From NCBI GenBank assembly GCA_963825405.1, contig CAWGTB010000013.1, positions 1 through 64,000 on the forward strand: a stretch of DNA of 64,000 bases. Direction: 5' to 3'. Of this stretch, positions 1 to 8,463 are shown piece by piece (position 1 is the first letter of the stretch; each line of letters starts with the position of its first letter). The DNA comes from JACPNO01 sp963825405. Its GTDB lineage: Bacteria > Acidobacteriota > Terriglobia > Bryobacterales > Bryobacteraceae. Both the position numbers and the translations under genes were made by a program. The notes under the pieces are model-generated. The model did no database searches. It worked only from the letters and a program-made list of their open reading frames with translations, and had not been told where the DNA came from.

Positions 1-1
1 G

Positions 2-70
2 GCGCAATCACCCGACGCGGCAGTCGCCGAACATGCAGTCTGGGCGCTCGCGCAGTTAGAATCAAGCTAG
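2..70 (+). CDS. queG: C-terminal end of epoxyqueuosine reductase QueG (partial)
   Basis: The first 22 codons in frame 2 end at a TAG at 68-70 and read as the tail of a HEAT-like helix (AEHAVWALAQL). QueG proteins end in just such a repeat after their two 4Fe-4S clusters, so this is probably the last part of a QueG-type enzyme, which makes queuosine for tRNA wobble positions. The tRNA-modifying MtaB enzyme lies two genes downstream, which fits. Only the tail is visible; any HEAT-repeat protein would also match. Confidence 0.45.
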   Translation, partial: AQSPDAAVAEHAVWALAQLESS

Positions 71-72
71 GC

Positions 73-1254
73 ATGCATTTTTCTCGCTTGCTCATCATCG
101 GAGCGGTCGCGCTGTGTCTGCGCGCGCAGGACCCTGCCACTGACCGCGGCTTCGCGCATTTCTACAACCTGGAATACGACCAGGCGATGGCGGAGTTCGA
201 GAAAGCCATCGCGCAAGATCGACAATTGCCCGATTCACACAACCACGTGGCGCAGACGATCGTGTTCCGGGAAATGTACCGCAACGGCGCGCTAGAGAGC
301 GAACTGGTTTCCGGCACCAATCCATTTCTGCGGCGGCAGAACCTGGAAGTCAGCCCCGAGGATGACCGGCGTTTTCACAATGAAATTCAGATAGCCATGC
401 AACAAGCGCAACAGCTTTTGGTGAAAGATCCCAACGATGCCAAAGCCTTATACGCGCTGGGCGTCTCCTACGGGTTGCGCGCTAATTACAATTTTCTGGT
501 GAAAAAAGCCTGGCGCGATGCTCTGGGCGATGCCACCGCCGGCCGCAAGTTGCACAACAAGATCACCGAGCTTGATCCGGCTAATTACGACGCCCGCCTG
601 ATGCAGGGAGTGCATGACTACGTGGTGGGGAGCTTGCCATGGGGATGGAAATTTATCGGATTCGTGGCCGGCTTTCACGGCGATCGGGAAAAAGGCCTGG
701 CCACGTTGAATGATGTCGCCCATAAAGGCAACCGCAACCGCGTGGATGCGGAAATTCTTCTATGCGCGTTATACCGGCGGGAAAATAAACCGAAACTTGC
801 CCTGCCTTTACTCGAAGATCTCTTGGCGCGTTTTCCCCGCAACAACCTGTTCTACTTCGAGACGGCTCAAATGTACAGTCAACTCGGCAACAAGGACAAA
901 GCCATTGCTGCGTTGGATAAAATCGCGGAGTTGAAGAAGGCGGATTCGCCCGGCTACGCCCGTATTCCCTGGGAAAAGATTTATCTGCAAGTGGGCACGA
1001 TTCAATTCTGGTATAACGATCTGGACCTGGCCTTGGACAATTTGCGCAAGGTGACTGCAGGCCGTTCGAGCGAGGTGGACTTGAACACTGGCGCGCAGGC
1101 CTGGCTGCGCACGGGACAAATCTACGACATGACCCGCCGCCGCAAGCAAGCCATCGAAGCTTACAAGCAGGCGATTGCCTTTGCGCCGCAGGCGGATGCC
1201 GCTCGTGAATCGCGCGCGTATTTGTCGTCGCCGTATAAGCGGGAAAAACTTTGA
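73..1254 (+). CDS. Exported tetratricopeptide-repeat protein
   Basis: A 393-residue protein with an N-terminal signal peptide (hydrophobic residues 5-16) that predicts export. TPR-like helix pairs are visible around residues 25-60, 115-140, 220-290 and 340-380, with the usual small/aromatic pattern (for example YDQAMAEFEKAI and RKQAIEAYKQAI). Such proteins act as protein-protein scaffolds; the partner is unknown. The ATG lies only 2 bases after the stop of the upstream gene, and the TGA overlaps the next ATG as TGATG, so it is probably cotranscribed with mtaB. Nothing in the sequence ties it to tRNA modification. Confidence 0.85.
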   Translation: MHFSRLLIIGAVALCLRAQDPATDRGFAHFYNLEYDQAMAEFEKAIAQDRQLPDSHNHVAQTIVFREMYRNGALESELVSGTNPFLRRQNLEVSPEDDRRFHNEIQIAMQQAQQLLVKDPNDAKALYALGVSYGLRANYNFLVKKAWRDALGDATAGRKLHNKITELDPANYDARLMQGVHDYVVGSLPWGWKFIGFVAGFHGDREKGLATLNDVAHKGNRNRVDAEILLCALYRRENKPKLALPLLEDLLARFPRNNLFYFETAQMYSQLGNKDKAIAALDKIAELKKADSPGYARIPWEKIYLQVGTIQFWYNDLDLALDNLRKVTAGRSSEVDLNTGAQAWLRTGQIYDMTRRRKQAIEAYKQAIAFAPQADAARESRAYLSSPYKREKL

Positions 1255-2549
1255 TGGCGCGATTTTTTGTGCAGAATTTCGGTTGCCGGGCCACGCAGGC
1301 AGATGGCGCGGCCCTCGAAGCGCAACTGGCCGCGCGTGGGCTGGAATCGGCTGGCGCGCGCCAGGAAGCCGATTTCGTCATTCTCAATACCTGCACGGTC
1401 ACCGCCTCTGCCGATGACGATGTCCGGCAAACCGTGCGGCGCGTGCATCGCGAAAATCCGGCATCCCGCATTCTGGTGACCGGCTGCTACGCGCAGCGCG
1501 CGCCGGAAGAGCTGGCGGCGATGGATGGCGTCGAATGGGTGGTCGGGAATTCGCACAAGACGGAAATCGCCGGACTGCTGGCGGGTGAGCCCTATCACAG
1601 CCAGATTTTAGTGGGCGATATTTTCGCATCGCACGATTTCCTGACAGCGCCCATCATGGACGCAGCCGGCGACCGCACGCGACCCAATTTGAAGATTCAG
1701 GATGGCTGCAATAATCGCTGCTCGTTTTGTATCATTCCGTTTGTGCGCGGGCGCTCGCGCAGTTCGTCTGCTGACCGTGTCGTGGAGCAGGTTCGCCATC
1801 TTGCCGGGCGCTATCGCGAAGTGGTGTTGAGCGGCATCAACCTCGGTCGCTGGGGCAGGGAACCGGGCAGCACGATGCGGCTGGCCGATCTGCTGCGGCG
1901 GCTCTTAGCGGAGACCGAAATTGAACGCGTGCGCCTGAGTTCGGTCGAGCCGATGGATTTCTCCGATGACCTGCTGGGTCTGATGGCTGAGTCGACGCGT
2001 ATCGCCAAACACGTGCACGCACCGCTGCAATCGGGTTCCGATCGCGTTCTGCGCCGCATGCATCGCAAATACCGGCCGCGGCATTATGCCGACCGTATTG
2101 AAAAAGCACGCCGCCTGATGCCGGATGCCGCCATCGGCGCCGACGTGATGGCCGGATTCCCTGGCGAGACTGATGCAGAATTCGAAGAGACGTGCGCGTT
2201 TATCGAACGTCTGCCGTTCACTTACCTGCATGTCTTCACCTATTCGGAGCGCCCCGGCACGCCGGCGGCGGAGATGTCTGACCCACTTCCCATGCCGGTA
2301 CGCAAGGCGCGTAATCGCATTTTGCGAGAGTTGGCGGCGGCGAAGAACCTGGCGTTTCGCCGGGAGATGGTGGGAAAAACACTTTCCGCCGTTACGCTGG
2401 ACGAGCCTTCCGCCGCGCTGAGCGACAACTATCTCAAAGTGCAATTGGCGCGGCCGGGTGAGGCCAATCGGCTGGTCGACGTGCGGATTGGCGGGGTCAG
2501 CGATGCTGGCTTAATGGAAGCCGCAACGTCCCTAGTAGAGATACGGTAG
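1254..2549 (+). CDS. mtaB: tRNA threonylcarbamoyladenosine methylthiotransferase (MtaB-type radical SAM)
   Basis: A 431-residue methylthiotransferase. Three conserved cysteines of the N-terminal UPF0004 domain (C11, C47, C78) hold the auxiliary 4Fe-4S cluster, and C152-x3-C156-x2-C159 is the radical-SAM cluster site. A C-terminal TRAM-like segment follows at about residues 365-431. The spacing and the absence of other domains resemble MtaB, which converts t6A to ms2t6A at tRNA position 37; MiaB and RimO are less likely. The ATG at 1254 overlaps the upstream stop (TGATG); a TTG at 1251 would add one residue. The 3' end overlaps the convergent methyltransferase remnant by 18 bases. Confidence 0.85.
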   Translation: MARFFVQNFGCRATQADGAALEAQLAARGLESAGARQEADFVILNTCTVTASADDDVRQTVRRVHRENPASRILVTGCYAQRAPEELAAMDGVEWVVGNSHKTEIAGLLAGEPYHSQILVGDIFASHDFLTAPIMDAAGDRTRPNLKIQDGCNNRCSFCIIPFVRGRSRSSSADRVVEQVRHLAGRYREVVLSGINLGRWGREPGSTMRLADLLRRLLAETEIERVRLSSVEPMDFSDDLLGLMAESTRIAKHVHAPLQSGSDRVLRRMHRKYRPRHYADRIEKARRLMPDAAIGADVMAGFPGETDAEFEETCAFIERLPFTYLHVFTYSERPGTPAAEMSDPLPMPVRKARNRILRELAAAKNLAFRREMVGKTLSAVTLDEPSAALSDNYLKVQLARPGEANRLVDVRIGGVSDAGLMEAATSLVEIR

Positions 2550-3023
2550 CAGCCGCCACGAGTTCTGGCGATACGCCCCATAAGCATCAAAGTGCTGCAT
2601 GAGGAAATGATCTTCGCGGCGAATCCGGTTGAGAACGAAAAGAATGCAGCTCACGAAGATGAATATCGCGAGCGGACTACGGAAAACAACGGAACCGACG
2701 GAGTAAACAGCAACTGGCCGAGATAAAACGGATGCCGGATCGTACGGTAAATGCCGTGCTGGAAACCACCGGCAGCGCCAGCAATTCCAGGATTATTGGC
2801 CAGCCGCAGTCTTGCCGTCTCCTTTGCGGAAAGGATTGGGGTCGATGCCCAATGCTACGCCGGCGAAATACGCGACAACGATAACCGCCAACAGCGCAAG
2901 CCGCGCCGGTTCACTGGCAAAATCGGCAAAGTCGTCCAAACCCCAGCCGACCAGGATCGCGGCCAGGGTCAACAGCAACTGCGGGAACAGCGTCGCTGCC
3001 GATCGCAGATGTTTATTCGCCAC
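2532..3023 (-). pseudogene. Isoprenylcysteine carboxyl methyltransferase-like protein, frame-broken
   Basis: Three frames together encode one membrane methyltransferase of the ICMT/PEMT type. The start (ATG at 3023) gives two membrane segments and ends at a TAA at 2793-2795. A second frame carries the family signature IYRTIRHPFYLGQLLFT. A third frame then supplies a membrane helix and the tail LNRIRREDHF to WRLLPYLY, ending at 2532. The shifts fall near 2795 and between 2670 and 2705. Since the pieces join without loss, this is either a recent pseudogene or two sequence errors. The substrate is unknown; many bacterial members methylate small lipophilic molecules. Confidence 0.6.
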
Positions 3024-3030
3024 TACCGAT

Positions 3031-3528
3031 TTAGGTGCCGCTGGCTGCGGCGCTTCCCATTCCGGCCATCGCTTTCATCGCCTTCTTCATTTCCGCGGCG
3101 GTGGGAGCAGCCATATGGGTGGCAACCGTCCAGATATTGCCATCGGGATCGGAAACCATGCCGCAGCGGTCGCCCCAAAACATATCCCCCACCTGCCCTA
3201 TTGGTTGGGCGCCGGCCTTGACGGCTTTGGCAAACGCTTTGTCCGCATTTTCGACCATGAGATACATGGATACAGGCGAGCCGCCGATAGTCTTGGCGCT
3301 GCGGGCGCCGCGCTCCGGCATTTCGGGTCCAAGCATCACGGTGGTGTCGCGCATGCGCAACTCGGCATGGAGAGGCTTGCCATCCGGCCCGTTCATCAGG
3401 CCTCCGCGCCTCTTAAATCCAAAGGCTTTCTGGTAGAAACTGACTGCGGCCTTCAGGTCGGAAACGGTAATCATCGCCACTACTGCGTTCATCATTTTCT
3501 TATTGAGCGGATCGACTTTTTTGGGCAT
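3031..3528 (-). CDS. VOC family (glyoxalase/bleomycin resistance-like, PhnB-type) protein
   Basis: A 165-residue single-domain VOC protein. It begins with VAMITVSDLKAAVSFYQKAF and has the characteristic second half with WGDRCGMVSDPDGNIW. Paired beta-alpha-beta-beta-beta units of this kind bind a metal and small ligands; PhnB-type members have no firmly known reaction. The start is set at 3528 because an AAGGAGT ribosome-binding site lies just upstream (about 3533-3540). The ORF is open a further 11 codons upstream. The Ala/Met-rich tail (residues 145-165) is unusual. The GPx gene is divergently oriented 59 bases away. Confidence 0.8.
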   Translation of the reverse strand: MPKKVDPLNKKMMNAVVAMITVSDLKAAVSFYQKAFGFKRRGGLMNGPDGKPLHAELRMRDTTVMLGPEMPERGARSAKTIGGSPVSMYLMVENADKAFAKAVKAGAQPIGQVGDMFWGDRCGMVSDPDGNIWTVATHMAAPTAAEMKKAMKAMAGMGSAAASGT

Positions 3529-3587
3529 GGAATACTCCTTTCGCGCTATGCATTTTATCACGCGACATGCGCTATTATGGATTCGCT

Positions 3588-4109
3588 ATGCGACTCTCTT
3601 TGCTTGCAGGAATCCTCATGACTGCTCCTTTATTCGCCGCTGACACGGTGTACGATTTTTCCCTGAAATCCATCGACGGACAGACCATGCCGCTCGCGTC
3701 TTACAAGGGAAAGGCGCTGCTGGTAGTAAACACGGCCAGCCAGTGCGGTTTCACGCCGCAGTACGCGGGCCTGGAAACGATCTACAATCAGTACAAAGAC
3801 AAGGGGCTGGTACTAGTCGGCGTGCCTGCGAATAACTTTGGCGCGCAAGAGCCGGGCTCCAACGAAGAGATCAAGACATTCTGCAGCCGCAACTATCACG
3901 TGACCTTCCCGATGGCGTCCAAGGTGTCGGTGAAAGGGTCGGATCAGGATCCGCTGTACAAATATCTTTCGCAAACCGCCGGCGAGCCGAAGTGGAATTT
4001 CACGAAATATCTGATCGGGCGCGACGGCAAAGTGATCAAGAAATTCGATTCGCCTGTGAAGCCGGATTCTCCTGAACTAACGTCGGCGATTGAAGCGGCG
4101 TTGAAGTAA
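3588..4109 (+). CDS. Exported glutathione peroxidase family protein
   Basis: A 173-residue thioredoxin-fold peroxidase with a signal peptide (residues 1-18, ending LFAAD). The peroxidatic cysteine is C53 in NTASQCGFTPQY, and the WNFTK motif (W136, N137) is present. The family's usual catalytic glutamine after the second strand is replaced: the motif reads PANNFGAQEPG, placing Asn at position 83. Bacterial members normally use thioredoxin rather than glutathione to reduce hydroperoxides. Export suggests periplasmic peroxide defence. The start at 3588 is preferred to the upstream ATG at 3567 because it begins directly with the signal peptide. Confidence 0.85.
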   Translation: MRLSLLAGILMTAPLFAADTVYDFSLKSIDGQTMPLASYKGKALLVVNTASQCGFTPQYAGLETIYNQYKDKGLVLVGVPANNFGAQEPGSNEEIKTFCSRNYHVTFPMASKVSVKGSDQDPLYKYLSQTAGEPKWNFTKYLIGRDGKVIKKFDSPVKPDSPELTSAIEAALK

Positions 4110-4128
4110 GCTGCGTAGCGCTTTTAGC

Positions 4129-4163
4129 TTGACTTTTATCGCAAATTAACTTAACCTGTTAAG
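4129..4163 (+). promoter_or_regulatory. Possible promoter with a palindromic operator
   Basis: The 252-base gap after the GPx gene is AT-richer than its surroundings and contains TTGACT at 4129-4134. Downstream, at 4150-4163, is a perfect 6-bp inverted repeat with a 2-base spacer (CTTAAC-CT-GTTAAG). The palindrome sits where a -10 region would be, as expected for a repressor site, but the -10 itself is weak. It would serve the gene starting at 4362. This is pattern recognition only. Confidence 0.25.
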
Positions 4164-4361
4164 TGAGCCGAGGATATTTTCCCTCTCTCTTCAGGTCCTC
4201 TGAACTAAGTCAGTTTATCTGAATCTCCGTCCTTCTTAGCCTGGTTCATTAAGGAGCGCGAGTGCTGATTATGCTGACGACTTGCTCTATTTTCCTTTGC
4301 CTGACCTGCCTGTTTTCCACCTGGATTGCGCGGCCGCAGCCAGTGCGGGCCGGGATTTAGC

Positions 4362-4967
4362 ATGACCGGGCGGATCGAGAATCTGACTACCGCTTCCCAA
4401 CCAGGCCGCATTCAAGCAGAAAACGGGCAGAGCGTGAGTTTTTCGACGCTCGCAGTCTGGGAATACGATCTGCCTGCCTTAGGCGTTGGCCGGGCAGTTA
4501 ATTTTGAGCTCAAAGACGGCGAGCCCGATGTTGCTACCAACGTCCGTATCGTTCCGGAAGGGCATGCGGCTCCGCACCCGCCAGAACGCCGGGTCGCCCT
4601 GCAATTGCGTTATGCGGGCTTCGATCAGGCTAAGGATATCCGTTCCTATTTGTTTCAAGTGCTGCCGCCCACCGAAGATCAGAAACTCATCGTGGTGAAT
4701 GCGCCGATGTCGCTTTTCGTCAAGCACGGCATCCGCATCCAGGATGGACCGTCGCTATGCCTGCACGCGCTGACCGGCGCATCCGAGCCCCCGCCAATCC
4801 ATGCGCTGAGCGAACAGGACATCCTGGCCTACATTGCGACCCGGCCGGTTGCCGTCAAGCGAATTGGCGCGAAGCGTGGCGGACGTCCCGCCGAGGCCGT
4901 CGAAGCCCCGATCGGCGAAAGCACTGCCCACACGCCGCCTGCGTGGATGGCCAAGCCCAGCTATTAG
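4362..4967 (+). CDS. Protein with N-terminal cold-shock-like (OB-fold) domain
   Basis: A 201-residue protein. Residues 1-65 follow the cold-shock-domain layout: TGRIENL, then GRIQAENGQSVSFSTLAVW, then LGVGRAVNFELKDGEP and a closing ATNVRIV. The aromatic RNP motifs of true cold-shock proteins are degenerate, so nucleic-acid binding is uncertain. The rest (about 75-201) matches no family I know and ends in a basic, Pro/Ala-rich stretch. ATG 4362 is chosen over a TTG at 4326 because the domain starts there. A 26-codon membrane peptide gene follows 9 bases after the stop. Confidence 0.65.
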   Translation: MTGRIENLTTASQPGRIQAENGQSVSFSTLAVWEYDLPALGVGRAVNFELKDGEPDVATNVRIVPEGHAAPHPPERRVALQLRYAGFDQAKDIRSYLFQVLPPTEDQKLIVVNAPMSLFVKHGIRIQDGPSLCLHALTGASEPPPIHALSEQDILAYIATRPVAVKRIGAKRGGRPAEAVEAPIGESTAHTPPAWMAKPSY

Positions 4968-4976
4968 CGCGCGTTC

Positions 4977-5057
4977 ATGCGCCATCACAATAAAATTCTG
5001 AATGTGATTTCTCTTCTGATCGTTGGCGTTCTCGCGGTCTACTTCCTTCGGCACTAA
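4977..5057 (+). CDS. Small single-pass membrane peptide (26 aa)
   Basis: ATG to TAA encodes 26 residues: a basic start (MRHHNK), one hydrophobic helix (VISLLIVGVLAVYFL) and a basic end (RH). The charge pattern suits a single transmembrane segment. It begins 9 bases after the cold-shock-like gene, so it may be cotranscribed. There is no strong ribosome-binding site; it overlaps no other gene. Short hydrophobic ORFs can arise by chance, hence the modest confidence. Confidence 0.4.
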   Translation: MRHHNKILNVISLLIVGVLAVYFLRH

Positions 5058-5091
5058 ATCTGTTACGCTGATCGGCGTCGCTGCGCGAGAG

Positions 5092-5724
5092 CTAGCGGCC
5101 CATCCTGTAGATGCTTTCGAGCTGATCCTTCCCCGTTATCCGCATGGCTAGATCGCGGAGCAGGCCGTCTTCCAGGTTATAGACAAGACCGTGGACTTCA
5201 AGCTCTTGGCCGCGCGTCCACGCGTTCTGCACGATGGTGGTATGGCAGACGCTCTCGACTTGCGCCAGGATGTTGAGCTCACATAAACGATTGGCGCGCC
5301 CGGTGTCATCGGCGATCTTTTCGAGTTCTTCTTTGTGACGAATATACGTGTCCTTAATGACGCGCAGCCAGTTGTCGATAAGGCCAAACTGCTTCCCGCT
5401 GCTGGCGGCGCGAATGCCTCCGCAGCCGTAATGCCCGCAGACGATGATGTGCTCGACCGCCAGAACCTCGACGGCGTATTGAATCACTGACAGGCAGTTC
5501 AGGTCGGTGCTGATCACCAGGTTGGCTACGTTGCGATGGACAAAAACTTCGCCCGGCGCAAGGCCTAGGATTTCGTTGGCGGGAACGCGGCTATCCGCGC
5601 AGCCAATCCACAGGAGTTTGGGAGCCTGCTGCTCGGAAAGACGCTTGAAGTAATCCGGATCGGAGGCGATTTGCTGCCGTGACCAATTCCGGTTGTTTTC
5701 AAATAACGGCTTGAGATCCGGCAT
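5092..5724 (-). CDS. Beta-class carbonic anhydrase
   Basis: A 210-residue enzyme for reversible CO2 hydration. The zinc ligands C42, H98 and C101 are in the motifs IGCADSRVPANEI and CGHYGCGG, and the catalytic dyad D44-R46 is present. The length and order are typical of the plant/CynT-like beta class, cytoplasmic, with no signal peptide. The start at 5724 (MPDLKP) is the family-like start; the ORF is open 12 codons further upstream into recR. It begins 2 bases after the recR stop and is probably the last gene of the dnaX-ybaB-recR run. Confidence 0.9.
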   Translation of the reverse strand: MPDLKPLFENNRNWSRQQIASDPDYFKRLSEQQAPKLLWIGCADSRVPANEILGLAPGEVFVHRNVANLVISTDLNCLSVIQYAVEVLAVEHIIVCGHYGCGGIRAASSGKQFGLIDNWLRVIKDTYIRHKEELEKIADDTGRANRLCELNILAQVESVCHTTIVQNAWTRGQELEVHGLVYNLEDGLLRDLAMRITGKDQLESIYRMGR

Positions 5725-5726
5725 GG

Positions 5727-6326
5727 CTACATCTCCCGCCGGCCCTCCATGGCTTTCCACATCGTGACCTCATCGGCGAATTCGAGGTCGCTGCCGACGG
5801 GAACGCCCATGGCGATGCGCGTGACTTTGATACCCAGCGGCTTGAGTAGCTTGGAAAGATAGACGGCAGTGGCCTCGCCTTCGACGGTGGGGTTGGTGGC
5901 CACGATCACTTCCTCCGCTTGCCCTTTACCGATGCGCTCGATCAGCCCTTTGATTTTTAGCTGTTCCGGACTGATGCCGCGCAGCGGCGATAGCGCGCCG
6001 TGCAGCACATGATAAAGCCCGTTGAATTGCCGCGTGGTCTCGATGCCGACGATGTCGTGCGGCTCTTCCACCACGCAGATTATTTTCTGATCTCGAGTGG
6101 TATCGCGGCAAAACTGGCACTCGTCGCCATCGCTGATGTTGTTGCAGACGCGGCAGAGGCCTAGCTTGTCCTTGACGTCCAGGATGGCTTGCGTAAGCCG
6201 CTCGGCATTGTCGCGGTCGCCGCGCAGGACATGGAAGGCTAAGCGCTGGGCGGACTTTTGCCCGATGCCGGGCAGGCGCTTAAATTCGGTAATCAGGCGG
6301 GCTAGCGGTTCGGCGAAATCCGGCAT
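5727..6326 (-). CDS. recR: Recombination protein RecR
   Basis: A 199-residue RecR of the usual length. It has an N-terminal helix-hairpin-helix (RLPGIGQKSAQRLAFHVL), a four-cysteine zinc finger (C58, C61, C70, C73) and a Toprim domain beginning near residue 80 (IICVVEEPHDI). RecR works with RecF and RecO to load RecA at gaps. The gene is 3 bases downstream of ybaB. The order SRP RNA-dnaX-ybaB-recR is a widespread bacterial arrangement, which supports all four calls. Confidence 0.95.
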   Translation of the reverse strand: MPDFAEPLARLITEFKRLPGIGQKSAQRLAFHVLRGDRDNAERLTQAILDVKDKLGLCRVCNNISDGDECQFCRDTTRDQKIICVVEEPHDIVGIETTRQFNGLYHVLHGALSPLRGISPEQLKIKGLIERIGKGQAEEVIVATNPTVEGEATAVYLSKLLKPLGIKVTRIAMGVPVGSDLEFADEVTMWKAMEGRREM

Positions 6327-6329
6327 GGC

Positions 6330-6638
6330 TTAGAGAAGACCCGGCGGCAGGCCCATGCCGCCCAACAGGCCACCCATTTTGGCTTTGGTTTCGTCATCGA
6401 CTTTCTTGACCGCTTCATTGCAGGCGGCGAGCACCATGTCCTGCAGCATTTCCACATCGCCCGCCACTTCGGGATCGATCTTGACACCGAGCAGATTCTT
6501 TTGGCCGTCCATCTTCACGGTGACCATCCCGCCGCCGGCCGTGGCCTCGACGCGGATCTGGGCGATCTCCTGCTGCATGCGCTCCTGCATTTGCTGCGCC
6601 TGCTTCATCATGGACTGCATATTTCCAGGCAGTTTCAT
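6330..6638 (-). CDS. YbaB/EbfC family nucleoid-associated protein
   Basis: A 102-residue protein that begins with a Met/Gln-rich helix (MKQAQQMQERMQQEI), continues into the strand region VEATAGGGMVTVKMDGQ and ends with the second helix region containing KAKMGGLLGG. This is the standard YbaB fold, a small DNA-binding dimer found beside dnaX and recR in many bacteria. The start is 5 bases after the dnaX stop. Its exact role in DNA repair or nucleoid structure is not settled for the family. Confidence 0.92.
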   Translation of the reverse strand: MKLPGNMQSMMKQAQQMQERMQQEIAQIRVEATAGGGMVTVKMDGQKNLLGVKIDPEVAGDVEMLQDMVLAACNEAVKKVDDETKAKMGGLLGGMGLPPGLL

Positions 6639-6643
6639 CGCAT

Positions 6644-8314
6644 CTACTCCTTGAGATTTCGTACGGTACGCACTTCGCCGCCCAGCACTTCCCGGAACCT
6701 GCGGACTTCGGGATTGGTCATGGCGCGCTCGGTGGGCTCATCCACTTTCGGTTTGATTTCGGGCGCTTCCGCGGTGGCACCAATGCTAATGCGAATCTTG
6801 AACAGGCGCGGCGAAACCCGTTTGACGGCCAAGGCCAAATCGGATTCCTTCATGGCCATGGCAAATTCCTTGGAGGTGACAAAGTGCAGCTCGTTGCCGG
6901 ATTCGGTGACGGTGGCGTGCTCCACTGCGTCTGCAGTGAATTGCATGCGTAACTCCATCAACGCGGCGTGAAGTCTCTCGCGCCAGTCGATAGTGCCTTC
7001 GGGCATGGGCGCGGGTTCCGGCGCCAGGGCGTTGGCTCCCATGGACTGCGGCTCGGGGCGCCCGGCTTTCTTGGCGCGATCGGCTTCGAAGGGCGAGGGT
7101 CCAATGCGCGGCGGCGGGGCTGGGGCAATGGGCGGCCGCGAGGGCGTAGGGGGAGGGGGCGCGGCTTGCACGGGATTTGCCGCGAGCGATCCCAGCGCTT
7201 CTTCGATCGACGTCAGCTTGCCTGCCTGCACCATTTTGAGCAGCCCGAGTTCGAGATGAAAGCGCGGCTGTAGGGACGCTTGCAGGTCGGTGAACAGGCC
7301 GAGAGAAAGCTGCAAGTAACGGGTGAGGTCTTCCTCGGAAAAGCTTTTACCGATCTTGGCCAGCCGCTCGCGTTCCGCCGGTGACGCCGCGATCAGGCGC
7401 GTCTCGCTGCCGGCGATACGAGCGACAAGCAGGTTGCGAAAATAGCGCGACAGCTCACGGCTGAAATGCTGTAGATTGTGCCCGTTACGCTCTAATTCCT
7501 CAACAATTTCGAGCATGCGGCCGTTCTCGGCCGCAGCCAGAGCGTCGGTGACGCGGGTGAGCGAATCGAGTGAAAACGCTCCCAGCAGCGCGCGAATTTC
7601 GGCGGCATCCAGATTGTTGCCGCAGCAGGCGATGGCTTGATCGAGCGCCGAAAGTGAATCGCGGACGCTGCCCTCACCCGCCTGGGCCAGCACGGCCAGG
7701 GCTTCGGGATCGGCTTCGATGCCCTCTTGCTGGCAAATCCATTGGATGCGCTTGATGAGCTCATCGAACTCGACCGAACGAAACGTGAAGTGTTGGCAGC
7801 GTGAGGCGATGGTCGCAGGAATCTTGTGCGGTTCGGTGGTGCACAGCACGAAGACCACCCATTCCGGCGGCTCTTCTATCGTTTTCAGCAGGGCGTTGAA
7901 AGCTTCGCTCGTGATCTGGTGAGCCTCATCGATGATGAACACTTTGTAGCGATCGCGCGCCGGCCGGTAGCGTACGTTCTCGCGCAGCTCGCGCATTTCA
8001 TTGATGCCGCGGTTGGAGGCGGCGTCGATTTCGATCACGTCGACTGCGTTGCCGGCGGCGATTTCGAGGCAACTGGAGCAGGTGCCGTCGGGTTGGCTGG
8101 TGGGGCCCTGCACGCAATTCAGGCAGCGGGCGAGAATGCGGGCGATGGTGGTTTTACCGGTGCCGCGCGGTCCCGAAAAAATGTAGCCGTGCGCGATACG
8201 GTTGCCGGCCAGGGCGTTTTCCAGGGTGGTTTTGACGTGCTCCTGGTTGACGACGTCGGAAAAAGATTGAGGGCGATATTTCCTGGCAATGACCTGATAC
8301 ATGGGGTGGGACAT
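6644..8314 (-). CDS. dnaX: DNA polymerase III subunit gamma/tau
   Basis: A 556-residue clamp-loader ATPase. The Walker A motif SGPRGTGKTT is at about 47-56, a four-cysteine zinc module is at C64, C67, C79 and C82, the Walker B motif FIIDEAH ends at about 132, and the sensor/arginine motif ASRCQHF follows. The lid and oligomerisation domains are intact. Residues from about 380 form a Pro/Ala-rich linker (APPPPTPSRPPIAPAP) leading to a short tau-like C-terminal domain. A second start (MYQVIARKYRP) lies 4 codons in. Only one frame is open throughout, unlike several genes elsewhere in the window. Confidence 0.95.
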   Translation of the reverse strand: MSHPMYQVIARKYRPQSFSDVVNQEHVKTTLENALAGNRIAHGYIFSGPRGTGKTTIARILARCLNCVQGPTSQPDGTCSSCLEIAAGNAVDVIEIDAASNRGINEMRELRENVRYRPARDRYKVFIIDEAHQITSEAFNALLKTIEEPPEWVVFVLCTTEPHKIPATIASRCQHFTFRSVEFDELIKRIQWICQQEGIEADPEALAVLAQAGEGSVRDSLSALDQAIACCGNNLDAAEIRALLGAFSLDSLTRVTDALAAAENGRMLEIVEELERNGHNLQHFSRELSRYFRNLLVARIAGSETRLIAASPAERERLAKIGKSFSEEDLTRYLQLSLGLFTDLQASLQPRFHLELGLLKMVQAGKLTSIEEALGSLAANPVQAAPPPPTPSRPPIAPAPPPRIGPSPFEADRAKKAGRPEPQSMGANALAPEPAPMPEGTIDWRERLHAALMELRMQFTADAVEHATVTESGNELHFVTSKEFAMAMKESDLALAVKRVSPRLFKIRISIGATAEAPEIKPKVDEPTERAMTNPEVRRFREVLGGEVRTVRNLKE

Positions 8315-8321
8315 GCCAGAC

Positions 8322-8414
8322 CCCGGGTGATCCGCGGCACACAGGTTAAGCTGCTACCGTTGCTTCCTTCCAGATCTGGCGGGGTTTGCAGCCGCCCGTT
8401 GCACGGAGCCCGGA
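8322..8414 (-). ncRNA. ffs: Signal recognition particle RNA, small (4.5S) type
   Basis: The minus strand contains the invariant SRP domain IV core: the GGAAG-type tetraloop region within CCAGATCTGGAAGGAAGCA, flanked by the symmetric and asymmetric loops that bind Ffh. The ends CCGGGCTCCG and CGGATCACCCGG pair to close a hairpin of about 93 nt. It lies just upstream of dnaX in the same direction, its usual location. The ends are estimated from base pairing to within a few bases. Confidence 0.88.
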
Positions 8415-8463
8415 GCCTGACAATTCATCATGGTAGCACTGTTTGAAGGCTACAATAACCGGT

